Assembly (NCBI RefSeq): GCF_010500965.1
Contig: NZ_QVMI01000002.1
Span: 1-64,000 of the forward strand
Direction of reading: 5' to 3'
DNA: 64,000 nt
Source: Bacteroides sp. 51
Lineage (GTDB): Bacteria; Bacteroidota; Bacteroidia; Bacteroidales; Bacteroidaceae
Both the position numbers and the translations under genes were made by a program. Shown here piece by piece: positions 1 to 8,499 of the stretch (position 1 is the stretch's first letter; every line of letters starts with the position of its first letter). Under the pieces are notes generated by a model. The model was not told the DNA's origin. It worked only from the letters and a program-made list of their open reading frames with translations, and did not search any database.

Positions 1-321
1 CAATGGTAATATCGTGATTTTCATTCGCATCTATATTTTGTATGATGCGAAGATACGACAGTTTTATTATATGTGAAATAATTATGAACATCTACTTATT
101 AATTAAATAGATAGCCTTCATTAGTCATCCTTTAGCCCATATCAGATACTTTTGTATTCTAATATGGGCAAAAAACAATAATATAAACATCTATATATCA
201 ACTGATACTATTTATAGTAATTACTAAATAGAGTGAATTAGTAATTGTATCGAATACTAATAATAGTATATACTAATATAATTATTATCTTTGTGTTTTA
301 AATGTAAAAACAAAACAAAAT
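1..321. other. AT-rich region upstream of parA with palindromes
   Basis: No gene is visible. The last 120 bases carry a perfect 6-bp palindrome arm pair (TACTAT/ATAGTA, 206-219). It overlaps a 9-bp inverted repeat (AATTACTAA at 219-227, TTAGTAATT at 238-246), with further TACTAAT-type motifs up to 280. Such repeats directly before a ParA/ribbon-helix-helix operon usually act as centromere and operator. That role is inferred from position only. Confidence 0.5.
286..293 (+). promoter_or_regulatory. Bacteroides-type -7 box of the par operon
   Basis: TATCTTTG matches the Bacteroides sigma-ABfr -7 consensus TAnnTTTG and lies 28 bases before the ParA start codon. I could not find a clear TTTG -33 element at the right spacing. 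The palindromes at 206-246 lie just upstream, so repression by the partition proteins is plausible. Confidence 0.45.
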
Positions 322-1077
322 ATGTCCAGTATTATAGCAATTTTAAATCATAAAGGTGGTGTAGGTAAAACCACAACAACCGTCAATCTTGCCGCTGCTT
401 TGCAACAAAAAGGCAAGAAGGTTCTTGTTATAGACCTTGACGGACAAGCGAACCTTACCGAATCCTTTGGTTTCTCTATTGAAGAGCCTAACACAGTATA
501 TGGAGCGATGAAAGGTGAATATCCTCTTCCTCTTATAAAGACAGAGAGCGGCATTACCTTGATTCCGTCCTGTCTTGATTTGTCAGCAGCCGAATCAGAA
601 CTTATCAATGAACCGGGAAGGGAAATGATTTTGAAGCAACTGATTGGTAAGCTACCTAAAGAGAATAAGTTTGATTACATCCTCATTGATTGTCCCCCTT
701 CATTGGGATTGCTTACTTTGAACGCATTAACGGCAGCCGACTTCCTGATTATACCGGTACAGGCTCAATTCTTAGCGATGCGAGGCATGGCTAAGATTAT
801 GAACGTTATCAGCATTGTTCAAGAGCGCCTCAATCCCAATTTAAAGATAGGTGGCATTGTCATTACCCAATACGACAAACGTAAGACACTGAACAAAAGC
901 GTTACGGAGATTATCAATGAATCTTTCTGCGAAAAGGTTTTCAAGACAATTATCCGTGACAATGTGGCTTTGGCAGAAGCACCAATTAATGGGAAAAATA
1001 TCTACGAGTACAATAAGAATAGCAACGGAGCCAAAGATTACATGGATTTAGCCAGGGAAGTCCTGAAATTAAAATAA
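322..1077 (+). CDS. parA: ParA family partition ATPase
   Basis: Deviant Walker-type ATPase that would drive segregation of a plasmid or excised element on the nucleoid. The deviant Walker A (KGGVGKTTTT) sits near residues 11-20, the A' motif (DLDGQANLT) near 38-46, and Walker B (YILIDCPPS) near 118-126. The length of 251 residues is normal for a Soj/ParA protein without an N-terminal DNA-binding domain. Such short ParAs rely on a small partner for operator binding, and one follows after 6 bases. The ATG is preceded by an A-rich leader. The gene is intact, and the family assignment is secure from the motifs. Confidence 0.93.
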   Translation: MSSIIAILNHKGGVGKTTTTVNLAAALQQKGKKVLVIDLDGQANLTESFGFSIEEPNTVYGAMKGEYPLPLIKTESGITLIPSCLDLSAAESELINEPGREMILKQLIGKLPKENKFDYILIDCPPSLGLLTLNALTAADFLIIPVQAQFLAMRGMAKIMNVISIVQERLNPNLKIGGIVITQYDKRKTLNKSVTEIINESFCEKVFKTIIRDNVALAEAPINGKNIYEYNKNSNGAKDYMDLAREVLKLK

Positions 1078-1083
1078 ACTGAT

Positions 1084-1341
1084 ATGGGCAAAAGCAATTC
1101 ATTAAAAGATAGCATGAAAGGTGGTTTAAATAGCCTCCTTTCATCAACTACACCCTCTTCTATAGAAGAAAAACCAGTAAAAGTTGCGAAGGAGAAAGAG
1201 ACAGTTGTACACTGTAATTTTCTCATCAACAAAAGCATTCATACCAGAATGAAGTATTTGGCAATAGACAAGAATATGTCCCTCAAAGACATTGTAAACG
1301 AAGCCATGAAAGAGTATCTGGATAAGTACGAGAAAAAGTAA
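1084..1341 (+). CDS. Small ribbon-helix-helix partition partner (ParB/ParG-like)
   Basis: An 85-residue protein with a flexible, Ser/Lys-rich N-terminal half and a C-terminal segment (about 40-82) that reads as a ribbon-helix-helix fold: a strand (VVHCNFLINKS), a helix (IHTRMKYLAID), then a second helix (LKDIVNEAMKEYL). This is the layout of ParG-type centromere-binding proteins, whose disordered tail stimulates the ParA ATPase. It starts 6 bases after parA and ends 3 bases before the next gene, so it is co-transcribed. It likely binds the palindromes upstream of parA. Sequence-level similarity to a named family was not checked. Confidence 0.75.
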   Translation: MGKSNSLKDSMKGGLNSLLSSTTPSSIEEKPVKVAKEKETVVHCNFLINKSIHTRMKYLAIDKNMSLKDIVNEAMKEYLDKYEKK

Positions 1342-1344
1342 CTC

Positions 1345-2118
1345 ATGGGAAGAATAATCATAGTGACCGGTGGAGCCAACGGCATTGGTCGTTGCATAAC
1401 AGAACACTTCGCATCAGAGGGGGATACTGTATATATTTTAGATAAAGAAGCCAAGCAAACAGTTCTAGTAGCTAATGAAATGCAACACAAAGGATGGAAT
1501 GTCATAGGTTATATCGGGGACATAGCCGACAAACAGACCCTTATAGATTTTGCTGGACAAGTCCTATCCGAGCATCCTGAAGGCATCCATTGTATCATCA
1601 ACAATGCCTGCCTGATGCACGGAGGCGTGTTGGACGGTTGCGAGTATGAGGATTTCCTTTACGTCCAGCGGGTAGGTGTAGCCGCTCCCTTTATGTTGGC
1701 AAAGCTCTTCAAAGACCATTTCGTCGGCCTGGGTTCTATCGTAAATATCTCTTCCACGCGAGCGTTTCAATCACAACCCAACACGGAAAGCTATACGGCC
1801 GCCAAAGGCGGCATCACAGCGTTAACCCATGCGCTTGCCGTCAGTCTGTCCGGTATTGCACGTGTCAATTCTATTGCACCAGGATGGATAGAGACAGGCA
1901 CCCATCAGGAAACAGCCTTCGTGCCTTCCAGTGAAAGTGATTACCTGCAACATCCCTCCCAACGAGTGGGTGCCCCTGACGACATAGCCCGTGCGGTCGC
2001 TTTCTTATGCGATGAACGAAACTCATTTATCAACGGTGAAAATATTACCATCGACGGCGGCATGAACAAATTAATGGTTTATCATAATGATTGTGGGTGG
2101 GAATATAAAGCCCGATAG
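1345..2118 (+). CDS. Short-chain dehydrogenase/reductase (SDR)
   Basis: Classical SDR oxidoreductase using NAD(P)(H); the substrate is unknown. The cofactor motif TGGANGIG is at residues 8-15, the NNA motif near 87, the catalytic Ser in VNISSTRA near 136, and the Tyr-x-x-x-Lys pair in YTAAK near 150. The C-terminal FINGENITIDGG is also typical. At 257 residues it is full length. It begins 3 bases after the ribbon-helix-helix gene, so it appears to belong to the par operon, an odd place for a metabolic enzyme. The DNA is richer in G+C than parA, which suggests a separate origin. Confidence 0.9.
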   Translation: MGRIIIVTGGANGIGRCITEHFASEGDTVYILDKEAKQTVLVANEMQHKGWNVIGYIGDIADKQTLIDFAGQVLSEHPEGIHCIINNACLMHGGVLDGCEYEDFLYVQRVGVAAPFMLAKLFKDHFVGLGSIVNISSTRAFQSQPNTESYTAAKGGITALTHALAVSLSGIARVNSIAPGWIETGTHQETAFVPSSESDYLQHPSQRVGAPDDIARAVAFLCDERNSFINGENITIDGGMNKLMVYHNDCGWEYKAR

Positions 2119-2157
2119 CCCATAGCAATCAAGAATAATCTTTGAAGAGCAAAACAG

Positions 2158-3608
2158 ATGATAAAGCTCCGTTGCGTAGTAGAACGTATCACCTATCAGA
2201 ACCCCGATAACGGATATTCGGTGATGAAGGTCAATGTAAAAGGTTACAATGACCCTATAACCCTTGTGGGTAACCTATTGGAAGTTCCAGTAGGCAGTGT
2301 CCTATTATGCGACGGCAACTGGAAAGTCGATAAGAGATATGGAAGCCAGTTTGTTGCAGAATCATGGGAGGAAGTCATGCCCGCCACCATCTACGGCATC
2401 GAAAAATATTTGGGTAGTGGGCTTGTGAAAGGTATTGGTCCCAAGTTCGCCAAACTGATTGTAGCTGAATTCGGGCTGGAGACCATTGATGTGATAGAGA
2501 GCGACATCGAACGCTTGCACGAAGTGCCCGGCATCGGCAAGAAGCGTGTGGAAAAGATCGCTGAGAGCTGGGAAAAACAGAAAGACATCAAAAACGTAAT
2601 GCTCTTCCTGCAAGGTTATGGGGTAAGTACCGCATACGCTGCCAAAATCTATCGCCAGTATGGCAAGGAAAGTATCGACAAGGTGAAAGACAACCCTTAC
2701 CGACTGGCAGATGATATATGGGGCATCGGCTTTAAGACCGCCGACGGTATCGCCGCCAAAATGGGTTACGAAAAGAGCGACTTGCGCCGTTGCCGGAGTG
2801 GAATCCTCTACACGCCATCTACCTTCCCCCTTTTTACTATGCCGAATGTGGCACAGCCAACCGTCTGCGGGCACTGGTAGAAGCTGCCGAAGAGGACGGA
2901 AAGAAACCCACATTCAACCTTGCCGACATCTCGAAAGAAACCGGCATTGAATACGATGATATTCAGATAGCCGCTATCCGTCAAGCTATAGAATCCAAAG
3001 TGATGGTGTTGACAGGCGGTCCCGGAACAGGCAAGACTACTCCCACGCAAGGCATCATTGCTGCTTTGAAGACGGCAGGCATGAACATCCTACTCACCGC
3101 ACCCATCGGCAGAGCCGCCAAACGAATGAGCGAAGCCACCGGCATGGAAGCCAAAACCATCCATCGGTTATTGGAATACAATCCCAAAGACGGGTACAAG
3201 CGTAATGAAGAAAACCCATTGGAAGCCGACGCCTTGATTGTAGATGAATGCTCGATGATAGACATCCTCCTGATGAATCACCTGGTGAAAGAACGGCTTC
3301 CGAAAGCATACAGTCTGTCGCCCGGCAACATACAAGTTCTTACGCCCATGCAGCGGGGAGTAGTGGGCGCATCCAATCTGAACTTAGCACTTCAGGAGGC
3401 TTTGAACCCTACATCTGTTTGTCTGAATCGGGGCGATTATTCTTACCGGAGAGGCGACCGTGTTATGCAGATACAGAACAACTACGACAAAGGAGTATTC
3501 AATGGCGACCTAGGGTACATCGAAGAAGTAGATATGGAAGAGGATACTGAAACGGAATACGAAACTCAAGGAAAGGTTAAACCCATCATTGGTTGCAAAA
3601 AAGGATAA
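2158..3608 (+). pseudogene. Decayed RecD2-like 5'-3' helicase
   Basis: Remnant of a RecD2/ExoV-type SF1 helicase. The first 240 codons hold the OB-like N-terminus and helix-hairpin-helix repeats (VKGIGPKFAKL, VPGIGKKRVEKI). Near 2805 the frame changes and the protein resumes at AIYLPPFYYAE, with the segment normally between missing. Walker A (GGPGTGKTTPTQG) and Walker B (ALIVDECSM) follow. A second deletion joins LLMNHLVK directly to ERLPKAY, removing helicase motifs III and IV. The C-terminus stops just after MQIQNNYDKGVFNGDLG, so the last motifs are absent. Comparison is with the known family layout of about 730 residues. It is surely non-functional as a helicase. Confidence 0.88.
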
Positions 3609-3991
3609 ACCGGTTATAGTTCCGAAAGCTATTCCTTATCCGGAACCCCCGGAAGCATCCTGTTCAATGGCGGCGGAGGATGCTGTTCTGTATGGGAAGA
3701 ATTTATTTCCAAAAACACGTAGCCTGACGCACAACTTTCCTTTGCCGCAAGCATCGATTTGCTTTTGCGGCATATATGTGCGAAAGAAGAAGAACCGTTC
3801 AGGTATAATAAGCGTCGTTGTTGTCAGTAAATCCTCTGGCAGATATAAAAAAATAAAGTGCTCAGGTGCTGTCAATATAGAAGATGAAGCTCAACCACTG
3901 TGTATTGAAACTCAAAGTAGGATGTAGATACGGTTTGCCATTGCTCCAGATTTTTTTTGGGGGGGCGGATTTCGTATCAACACACGAAGAA
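3609..3991. other. Intergenic region between helicase remnant and Septu-like genes
   Basis: I see no credible gene; an open frame here has no recognisable protein character. There is a hairpin with 8-bp arms (TGCCGCAA at 3743-3750, TTGCGGCA at 3765-3772) and a T-run followed by a G-run near 3951-3966. It separates a plus-strand remnant from minus-strand genes, so the hairpin may help end transcription, but no clear U-tract follows it. Confidence 0.4.
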
Positions 3992-4762
3992 TCAGGTATA
4001 ATACCCGTAAAACCATTTATAGCTTTGAAACAGGTTAAAATAGTAGTCGTTCTGGTAATATTTCAACAGGTCTGTGGGCATCTTTAGAATATCATTATCG
4101 AAAACACTCAGCAGTTCAGCTTTGGTTGTCACATCTATCCCTTTCTTTTTGACAGAATGCCAGAGCTTTCTGATCTCTTTGAGCGTTGCAGTATTCAGGC
4201 TCAATACCTTGATCGCATTATCCTTTTGAGTATCACTGTCCGTGGCATATACCTGTCCTGTTGAAGTATATTTGATAAGGCTATTAATAGCCGGAATAAA
4301 TGGGAGGGGAACAATCTCATCATGCCCTCTTTTATTGTTGCAACAAGAGCAATCACGGGTGCCTTCAGTAAGTAATCCATTACATGAAGCCATCAAATTG
4401 TAATAGGCTACTGAATGGGGATAAGGGGGATAACTCCATGTTCTTACAAACGCGTCTAAATGAACTATATCAGAAAAATATCCGGCATATCGCGTCAGGT
4501 AGCCATTACATTCGGCTTCATCCGATCCCCGAGGAATGGCATGTTCAAGAGTCGTAGTTTCATCTTTAGCGAGTTTGCGCATACAATAACAGCAGTATCC
4601 TTGCTGTTCATCGATTAACAGATCACGTAATTGATCTTTTAAAGGTGTTTGCACAAATAACTTATAGCCTGGATTATTTCTTCTTCGCTGTGTTTCTTCC
4701 AGAAAATCAATTACAATTTCATTTGCTGCATCTGCGTTTGTGGTTTTATCGATGTAGTTCAT
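3992..4762 (-). CDS. ptuB: HNH endonuclease, PtuB-like (TIGR02646-type)
   Basis: Predicted HNH nuclease of a Septu-type phage defence pair. The His-Me core begins with a zinc-ribbon pair (YCCYCMRKL, about 57-65), then LEH (about 74) with AIPRG after it. NLMASCN follows near 123, and a second cysteine set CSCCNNKRG near 138. This matches the TIGR02646 family, which includes PtuB of Septu and of Ec78-type retrons. It starts 9 bases after the ATPase stop codon, so the two form one operon. No reverse transcriptase is nearby, which favours plain Septu over a retron. Length (256) fits PtuB. Activity is inferred. Confidence 0.8.
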   Translation of the reverse strand: MNYIDKTTNADAANEIVIDFLEETQRRRNNPGYKLFVQTPLKDQLRDLLIDEQQGYCCYCMRKLAKDETTTLEHAIPRGSDEAECNGYLTRYAGYFSDIVHLDAFVRTWSYPPYPHSVAYYNLMASCNGLLTEGTRDCSCCNNKRGHDEIVPLPFIPAINSLIKYTSTGQVYATDSDTQKDNAIKVLSLNTATLKEIRKLWHSVKKKGIDVTTKAELLSVFDNDILKMPTDLLKYYQNDYYFNLFQSYKWFYGYYT

Positions 4763-4771
4763 GCTTTATTC

Positions 4772-6175
4772 TTACATATTTTCGCGTTCTTCCTCGATCT
4801 CTCTGATAACCATTGATTGCGTTCCTCCTGTAAGGGTGGCTATCTCGTTAAAAACCTGTTCGGCTTTTCCGTTTTCTTCTTTATCCAACAAAATAAAATA
4901 TTGGTCTTTCAAAGTTTCAATTTCCGCCGGAGTGGAATTTACATCCATTACATCGCGTACACCGGTGCTATAATCTACTCCATATAGATTGGGTAACTCC
5001 TGACACCCATAGCCCTCGGCATCAGAAATAAGCTTTACTACTTTACTACCACCGTCTTTCTTTAAATTAGTAATAACTAAAGGAGAATGGGTGGAAACAA
5101 TAAACTGTATTTCGGGAAAAGCATTTTTTAAGCGTTGCAAAACATCCTGTTCAAGTGTCGGATGCAGATGCAGATCCAGTTCGTCGATAATAACCACTCC
5201 AAAAGGTTTCTTGTCTCCATTCAGGATATAGGCACGATAAGCAATGTCGAAAACTATGGATAACAAACGCTTATATCCGGCAGGCAATTCATGGAAGAAG
5301 GAATTGCTATTGTCGGCAAACAGAAATTTAATATATGAGCGTTGGTTAACGATCTCCATATTCATGGTTAAAACTTTAAACGAGAGATCGTCCGGGCTTA
5401 AATCCACGTTGTCTGTGAATTTCTGCACACACTTTTCAATAAATGAAACTTCGGCTTTGTATGTGGAGAGTTCGTCGGAAATGACGCCAATCGAAGCTTG
5501 AAGTGTACTACTCTTCTCTTTTTCCTGTCTGGCTTTCAACTGTTCAATAGTTTTCTCGAAGGTATAAATTTTGCTTAAACAGTTTATAAACCGTTGTTCC
5601 CAGATATACGTACATGAGCTTTCTTCATCCCATTGATAATATCCCCAATTAAAAGGGAAATGGTCAAAAGTCTCCAATCCCTCTTTGGCTACTGTACCCA
5701 CACGGGTATTGATATGCGGGTAAGAGTCTGAATAATACGCTAAAACAGGGTAAGACTTTGTTTGATTGGCTTTTCGTAAAAAATCAATATAAGCCTGTTT
5801 GTAACCGTTCGTTTTAAGAGCGGAACCTACGGTCGAAGTCTTATTGAGGTTCCAGGTCAAAGGTATCTCCTTGTAAACGGCTTCCCCTGCAATCTTTACT
5901 TCGTTTGCAAATGTATTCCCATTGGCTTTATCCCGCCAGATGTCCATCGTACCAATATTGGCAATCTTTAAGTCGGGAATACCTTTAATAAGGGGCTCGA
6001 CGCCCCATTTGGGATTGTTGGCAAAAATGAAACTCAACACATTATGTACAGCATGAATAAGTGATGATTTTCCTGTTCCGTTTTTCCCGATCAATACGGT
6101 CACATCATTCGCGAGTGACAATTCAATATTCTGGAAGCAACGAAAATTTTCGATGGTAATTTTTTCGAGTTTCAT
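4772..6175 (-). CDS. ptuA: AAA/ABC-type ATPase, PtuA-like
   Basis: SMC/ABC-like ATPase. Walker A (GKNGTGKSS) is at residues 30-38, after the typical N-terminus KLEKITIENFRCFQNIEL. A helical/coiled middle (about 200-250) follows, then Walker B with the ABC histidine switch (VVIIDELDLHLHP near 326-338, then IVSTHSP). It is encoded immediately before an HNH nuclease, the arrangement of Septu PtuA-PtuB, in which PtuA oligomers hold and control PtuB. At 467 residues it is close to known PtuA length. It appears intact. OLD or RecF-like ATPases share the fold, so the Septu call rests mainly on the HNH partner. Confidence 0.8.
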   Translation of the reverse strand: MKLEKITIENFRCFQNIELSLANDVTVLIGKNGTGKSSLIHAVHNVLSFIFANNPKWGVEPLIKGIPDLKIANIGTMDIWRDKANGNTFANEVKIAGEAVYKEIPLTWNLNKTSTVGSALKTNGYKQAYIDFLRKANQTKSYPVLAYYSDSYPHINTRVGTVAKEGLETFDHFPFNWGYYQWDEESSCTYIWEQRFINCLSKIYTFEKTIEQLKARQEKEKSSTLQASIGVISDELSTYKAEVSFIEKCVQKFTDNVDLSPDDLSFKVLTMNMEIVNQRSYIKFLFADNSNSFFHELPAGYKRLLSIVFDIAYRAYILNGDKKPFGVVIIDELDLHLHPTLEQDVLQRLKNAFPEIQFIVSTHSPLVITNLKKDGGSKVVKLISDAEGYGCQELPNLYGVDYSTGVRDVMDVNSTPAEIETLKDQYFILLDKEENGKAEQVFNEIATLTGGTQSMVIREIEEERENM

Positions 6176-6674
6176 ATTGTTAACAGGCTAAATTCTATAA
6201 TCTATATGCAAATTTAAAGAAAAATATTCAATTATCTGATTTTTATTCTCCCCTTTCCTCTTTTTTTCTCCCATCAGAAACAAAATTTTCACATCATATC
6301 CTCTTTTACCACCTTACTAAACCATCGCTCTACGAGCTTAACCTGATATTTTCCCCAGTTTTAGCCTTTCCTGTTGCATATTTTCATTAATTAGTGTACA
6401 TGCAGAAATATCTTATTTCGCTATTCGGGAGGCTAGAACCCACTCCCCCCATTTTAATAAAAAAAAGCCAAACGCCTCACCCTACAGGAACGTTGTGGAT
6501 AGAAAGAAGTTATGACAATAAATTAGGGTTTTGCTGATATGATAGGTTTTATTCATATCGAAACTTCTTTCCAACCAAAGCCAATTCTGCACATTTTTTT
6601 AGACGATCATTTGTTGATCTATTCTGTCACTTATTATACTTATTATCATTACCTTTATTCCCAAATCAATATAC
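6176..6674. other. Divergent intergenic region
   Basis: About 500 bases with no gene I can support. It should contain the promoter of the Septu-like pair (minus strand) and of the following plus-strand gene. A C-run and A-run occur near 6444-6470. No convincing promoter or hairpin was identified. Confidence 0.4.
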
Positions 6675-7220
6675 GTGGAAATGAACAGCTATTTAATTCT
6701 ATGGTCCAATGACTGGTGCAAGAAACTTGAGAAGATGCCTGATAACGGCCCCATAAAAGTGATCTATGGCGGCGAGCATCAATCTGTGCCACCGCTGGGT
6801 AAAGTGATGGTGGGCGATATGGTATATCCTGTCAGAATTAATGGAGGGGCATTGTATCTGTTGGGGCGTTTTGAAATCTCAGCAATAGATGACGTTGAAC
6901 TTTACCTCGCCTCTCAACAGATTGAAATACCTGCCGGGCACCTGTGGGACACCGGATCGGAAATTCTTATTAAAGAAAAGCCTGCCTTAGGGCACCTGAT
7001 CCCCAGAAATTGTGTAAACCATGCGGCAATCGGCGCCGGAACCGCTTTGGTGTATGATAGGATTGTACCTGTTTCAATCGTTGAAAAGCTGAAGTTAGGC
7101 CCCAAAGGCAAAGAGAAACTGCTACCGCTGAAGGAGGGCAAAGTATCGCATGTGAATTTTCAAGGCCACTTTCGTCGATTAAGTGAAGAATCGGCGGAGA
7201 TGGTGGGTGGGCTGATATAA
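6675..7220 (+). CDS. Hypothetical protein, 181 residues
   Basis: Not recognised. It looks like a mixed alpha/beta soluble protein with many Gly/Pro turns and no signal peptide or transmembrane segment. A central stretch (VGDMVYPVRINGGALYLLGRFEIS) resembles the beta core of PUA/EVE-like modules. That is only an impression. The gene is single, convergent with the recombinase-like gene downstream and separated from it by a repeat-rich stretch. The start follows ATACGTGGAA; an in-frame ATG two codons later would also work. Confidence 0.6.
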   Translation: MEMNSYLILWSNDWCKKLEKMPDNGPIKVIYGGEHQSVPPLGKVMVGDMVYPVRINGGALYLLGRFEISAIDDVELYLASQQIEIPAGHLWDTGSEILIKEKPALGHLIPRNCVNHAAIGAGTALVYDRIVPVSIVEKLKLGPKGKEKLLPLKEGKVSHVNFQGHFRRLSEESAEMVGGLI

Positions 7221-7313
7221 AAAGGGGATATAGTTTTCAGCAGTATGTGAAAGGTTCTTGTTCCAGAACCAGATTTTCTATCGTTCTCCAAACCATATTT
7301 TTTGTACGGGGTA

Positions 7314-7393
7314 CAACTCATGCGGTCGAAATGCTTGATTTAGCCGCATGAGTTGGGCGTTTCATACGGGTAGGTACCCTACACATACGGGTA
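7314..7393. repeat. Inverted and direct repeat block
   Basis: Three nested repeats occur in 80 bases. A perfect 12-bp inverted repeat comes first (CAACTCATGCGG at 7314-7325, CCGCATGAGTTG at 7344-7355). A palindrome follows (GGGTAGGTACCC, 7368-7379). A 10-bp direct repeat (CATACGGGTA at 7363-7372 and 7384-7393) has a 21-bp period. The block lies between two convergent genes, one a serine-recombinase-like protein. It could be a terminator, a recombination site or both. Confidence 0.7.
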
Positions 7394-7480
7394 AGTTAGA
7401 CGTTTCGACTGTGTGCGAAAAAATTTTAGATTATCCCCTGTCTCATTCGGTTATTCTTTTCCTGAAAAGGAGAATAATGT

Positions 7481-8095
7481 CTATCCTTTTCTTGCTCCAA
7501 GTGGTCCCTTTGTATGCCCTCGGTTCAGATCCACACCGGCCTCATTCAATACCCTAAAAACAGAACTGCGGCTTTTGAATCCACTCGTTTTCCAGATGTC
7601 ATCAATCGTATGCCCACTCTTATACATATTTACTACAAGCTTAGCTCTCTCTGCTTTATTGTGCGCGGCAGAAGTAAGAACCTTGATTTTGCTCTTCAAC
7701 TTGCGTATATGATTAGTAGCTTTTCGATTGGCATTCACCTCTGAGGGCAATAAAGCAATGGTAAGCAACACTTCAGACGTTTTAGTTTCAGGAAACAATT
7801 CATTGCCGGAATCAATCCTGTCATGAATGGAGATAATCCGAATGACTTTCACCCAGCAGAACTCCAGAAAGAAGGATAATTGCCGAGTACCTTGTAGAAC
7901 ATTACTAAATTTAGGCACGACCAATTCATCACCCTTATGCAGGTTTCCCAGCACTTTATTCCATAGTGGACGTAGCTTCTCCTGTTCTGGTTGCTCTTCG
8001 ACAATCTCACAGCAACCGTATCCCTTCATCCATTCAATATCGGTTTCAGCACCATCATAATGGCCGAAACGCATCAAATAGCCAATTTTTGCCAT
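7481..8095 (-). CDS. Serine recombinase-like protein with altered active site
   Basis: Resolvase/invertase-type protein by overall pattern. It has an N-terminal strand (KIGYLMRFGHYDG), a segment matching the family's GD-LVV-k motif (KGDELVVPKFSNVLQGT near 53-69), and then VIRIISIHDRID near 83-94. The C-terminal helix-turn-helix (about 160-190, SGHTIDDIWKTSGFKSRSSVFRVL) resembles the Hin/resolvase DNA-binding tail. In active members the first motif reads Y-A-R-V-S-T, with the nucleophilic serine. Here no serine stands at that place, so strand exchange looks doubtful. It may be a DNA-binding regulator derived from a recombinase. Confidence 0.72.
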   Translation of the reverse strand: MAKIGYLMRFGHYDGAETDIEWMKGYGCCEIVEEQPEQEKLRPLWNKVLGNLHKGDELVVPKFSNVLQGTRQLSFFLEFCWVKVIRIISIHDRIDSGNELFPETKTSEVLLTIALLPSEVNANRKATNHIRKLKSKIKVLTSAAHNKAERAKLVVNMYKSGHTIDDIWKTSGFKSRSSVFRVLNEAGVDLNRGHTKGPLGARKG

Positions 8096-8499
8096 AACTT
8101 ACTCTTTAGGTATGAAATTCGCGAGTAAAATTATAATATTTATAATAGAATGAATCATACTTAAACCAGAAAAATACATACTTTATATTTTTTTGCCTTA
8201 TACTATTATTCGGCAGATGCAGATACTATCTATACCCTTGTCTGAACACCCTGACATATCTTGATATGAAAAAGCTCGAACGGACCAAATCGTCTGTTTG
8301 GTATCACGTTTTCCAATAATAATATGTTTTCCATATTTTGTTTTTACCACTATTTATTGCCTACTAATTAATTTATAACCAGTTATATAAGTTATACTAT
8401 GAATATGATTATACAAGAATAATTAAATCAATTGGCAAATGAAATTTCTCTGAAATTTTATACTATACATTTGCAGATAAATTTTTAATCAAAGACAAT
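8096..8499. other. Divergent intergenic region with -7 box
   Basis: No gene seen. The plus-strand end carries TACATTTG (8466-8473), a full match to the Bacteroides -7 consensus TAnnTTTG, 26 bases before the start of the lipoprotein gene. The minus-strand promoter of the recombinase-like gene should also lie here but was not pinpointed. The rest is AT-rich. Confidence 0.5.

Noticed and set aside
2362-2913. Open frame antisense to the helicase remnant, 183 codons
   Set aside because: It is complementary to clear RecD2 coding sequence and has no protein family character.
3589-3927. Possible 112-residue gene after the helicase remnant
   Set aside because: It has mixed composition, no recognisable domain and begins inside the decayed gene's end; likely chance.
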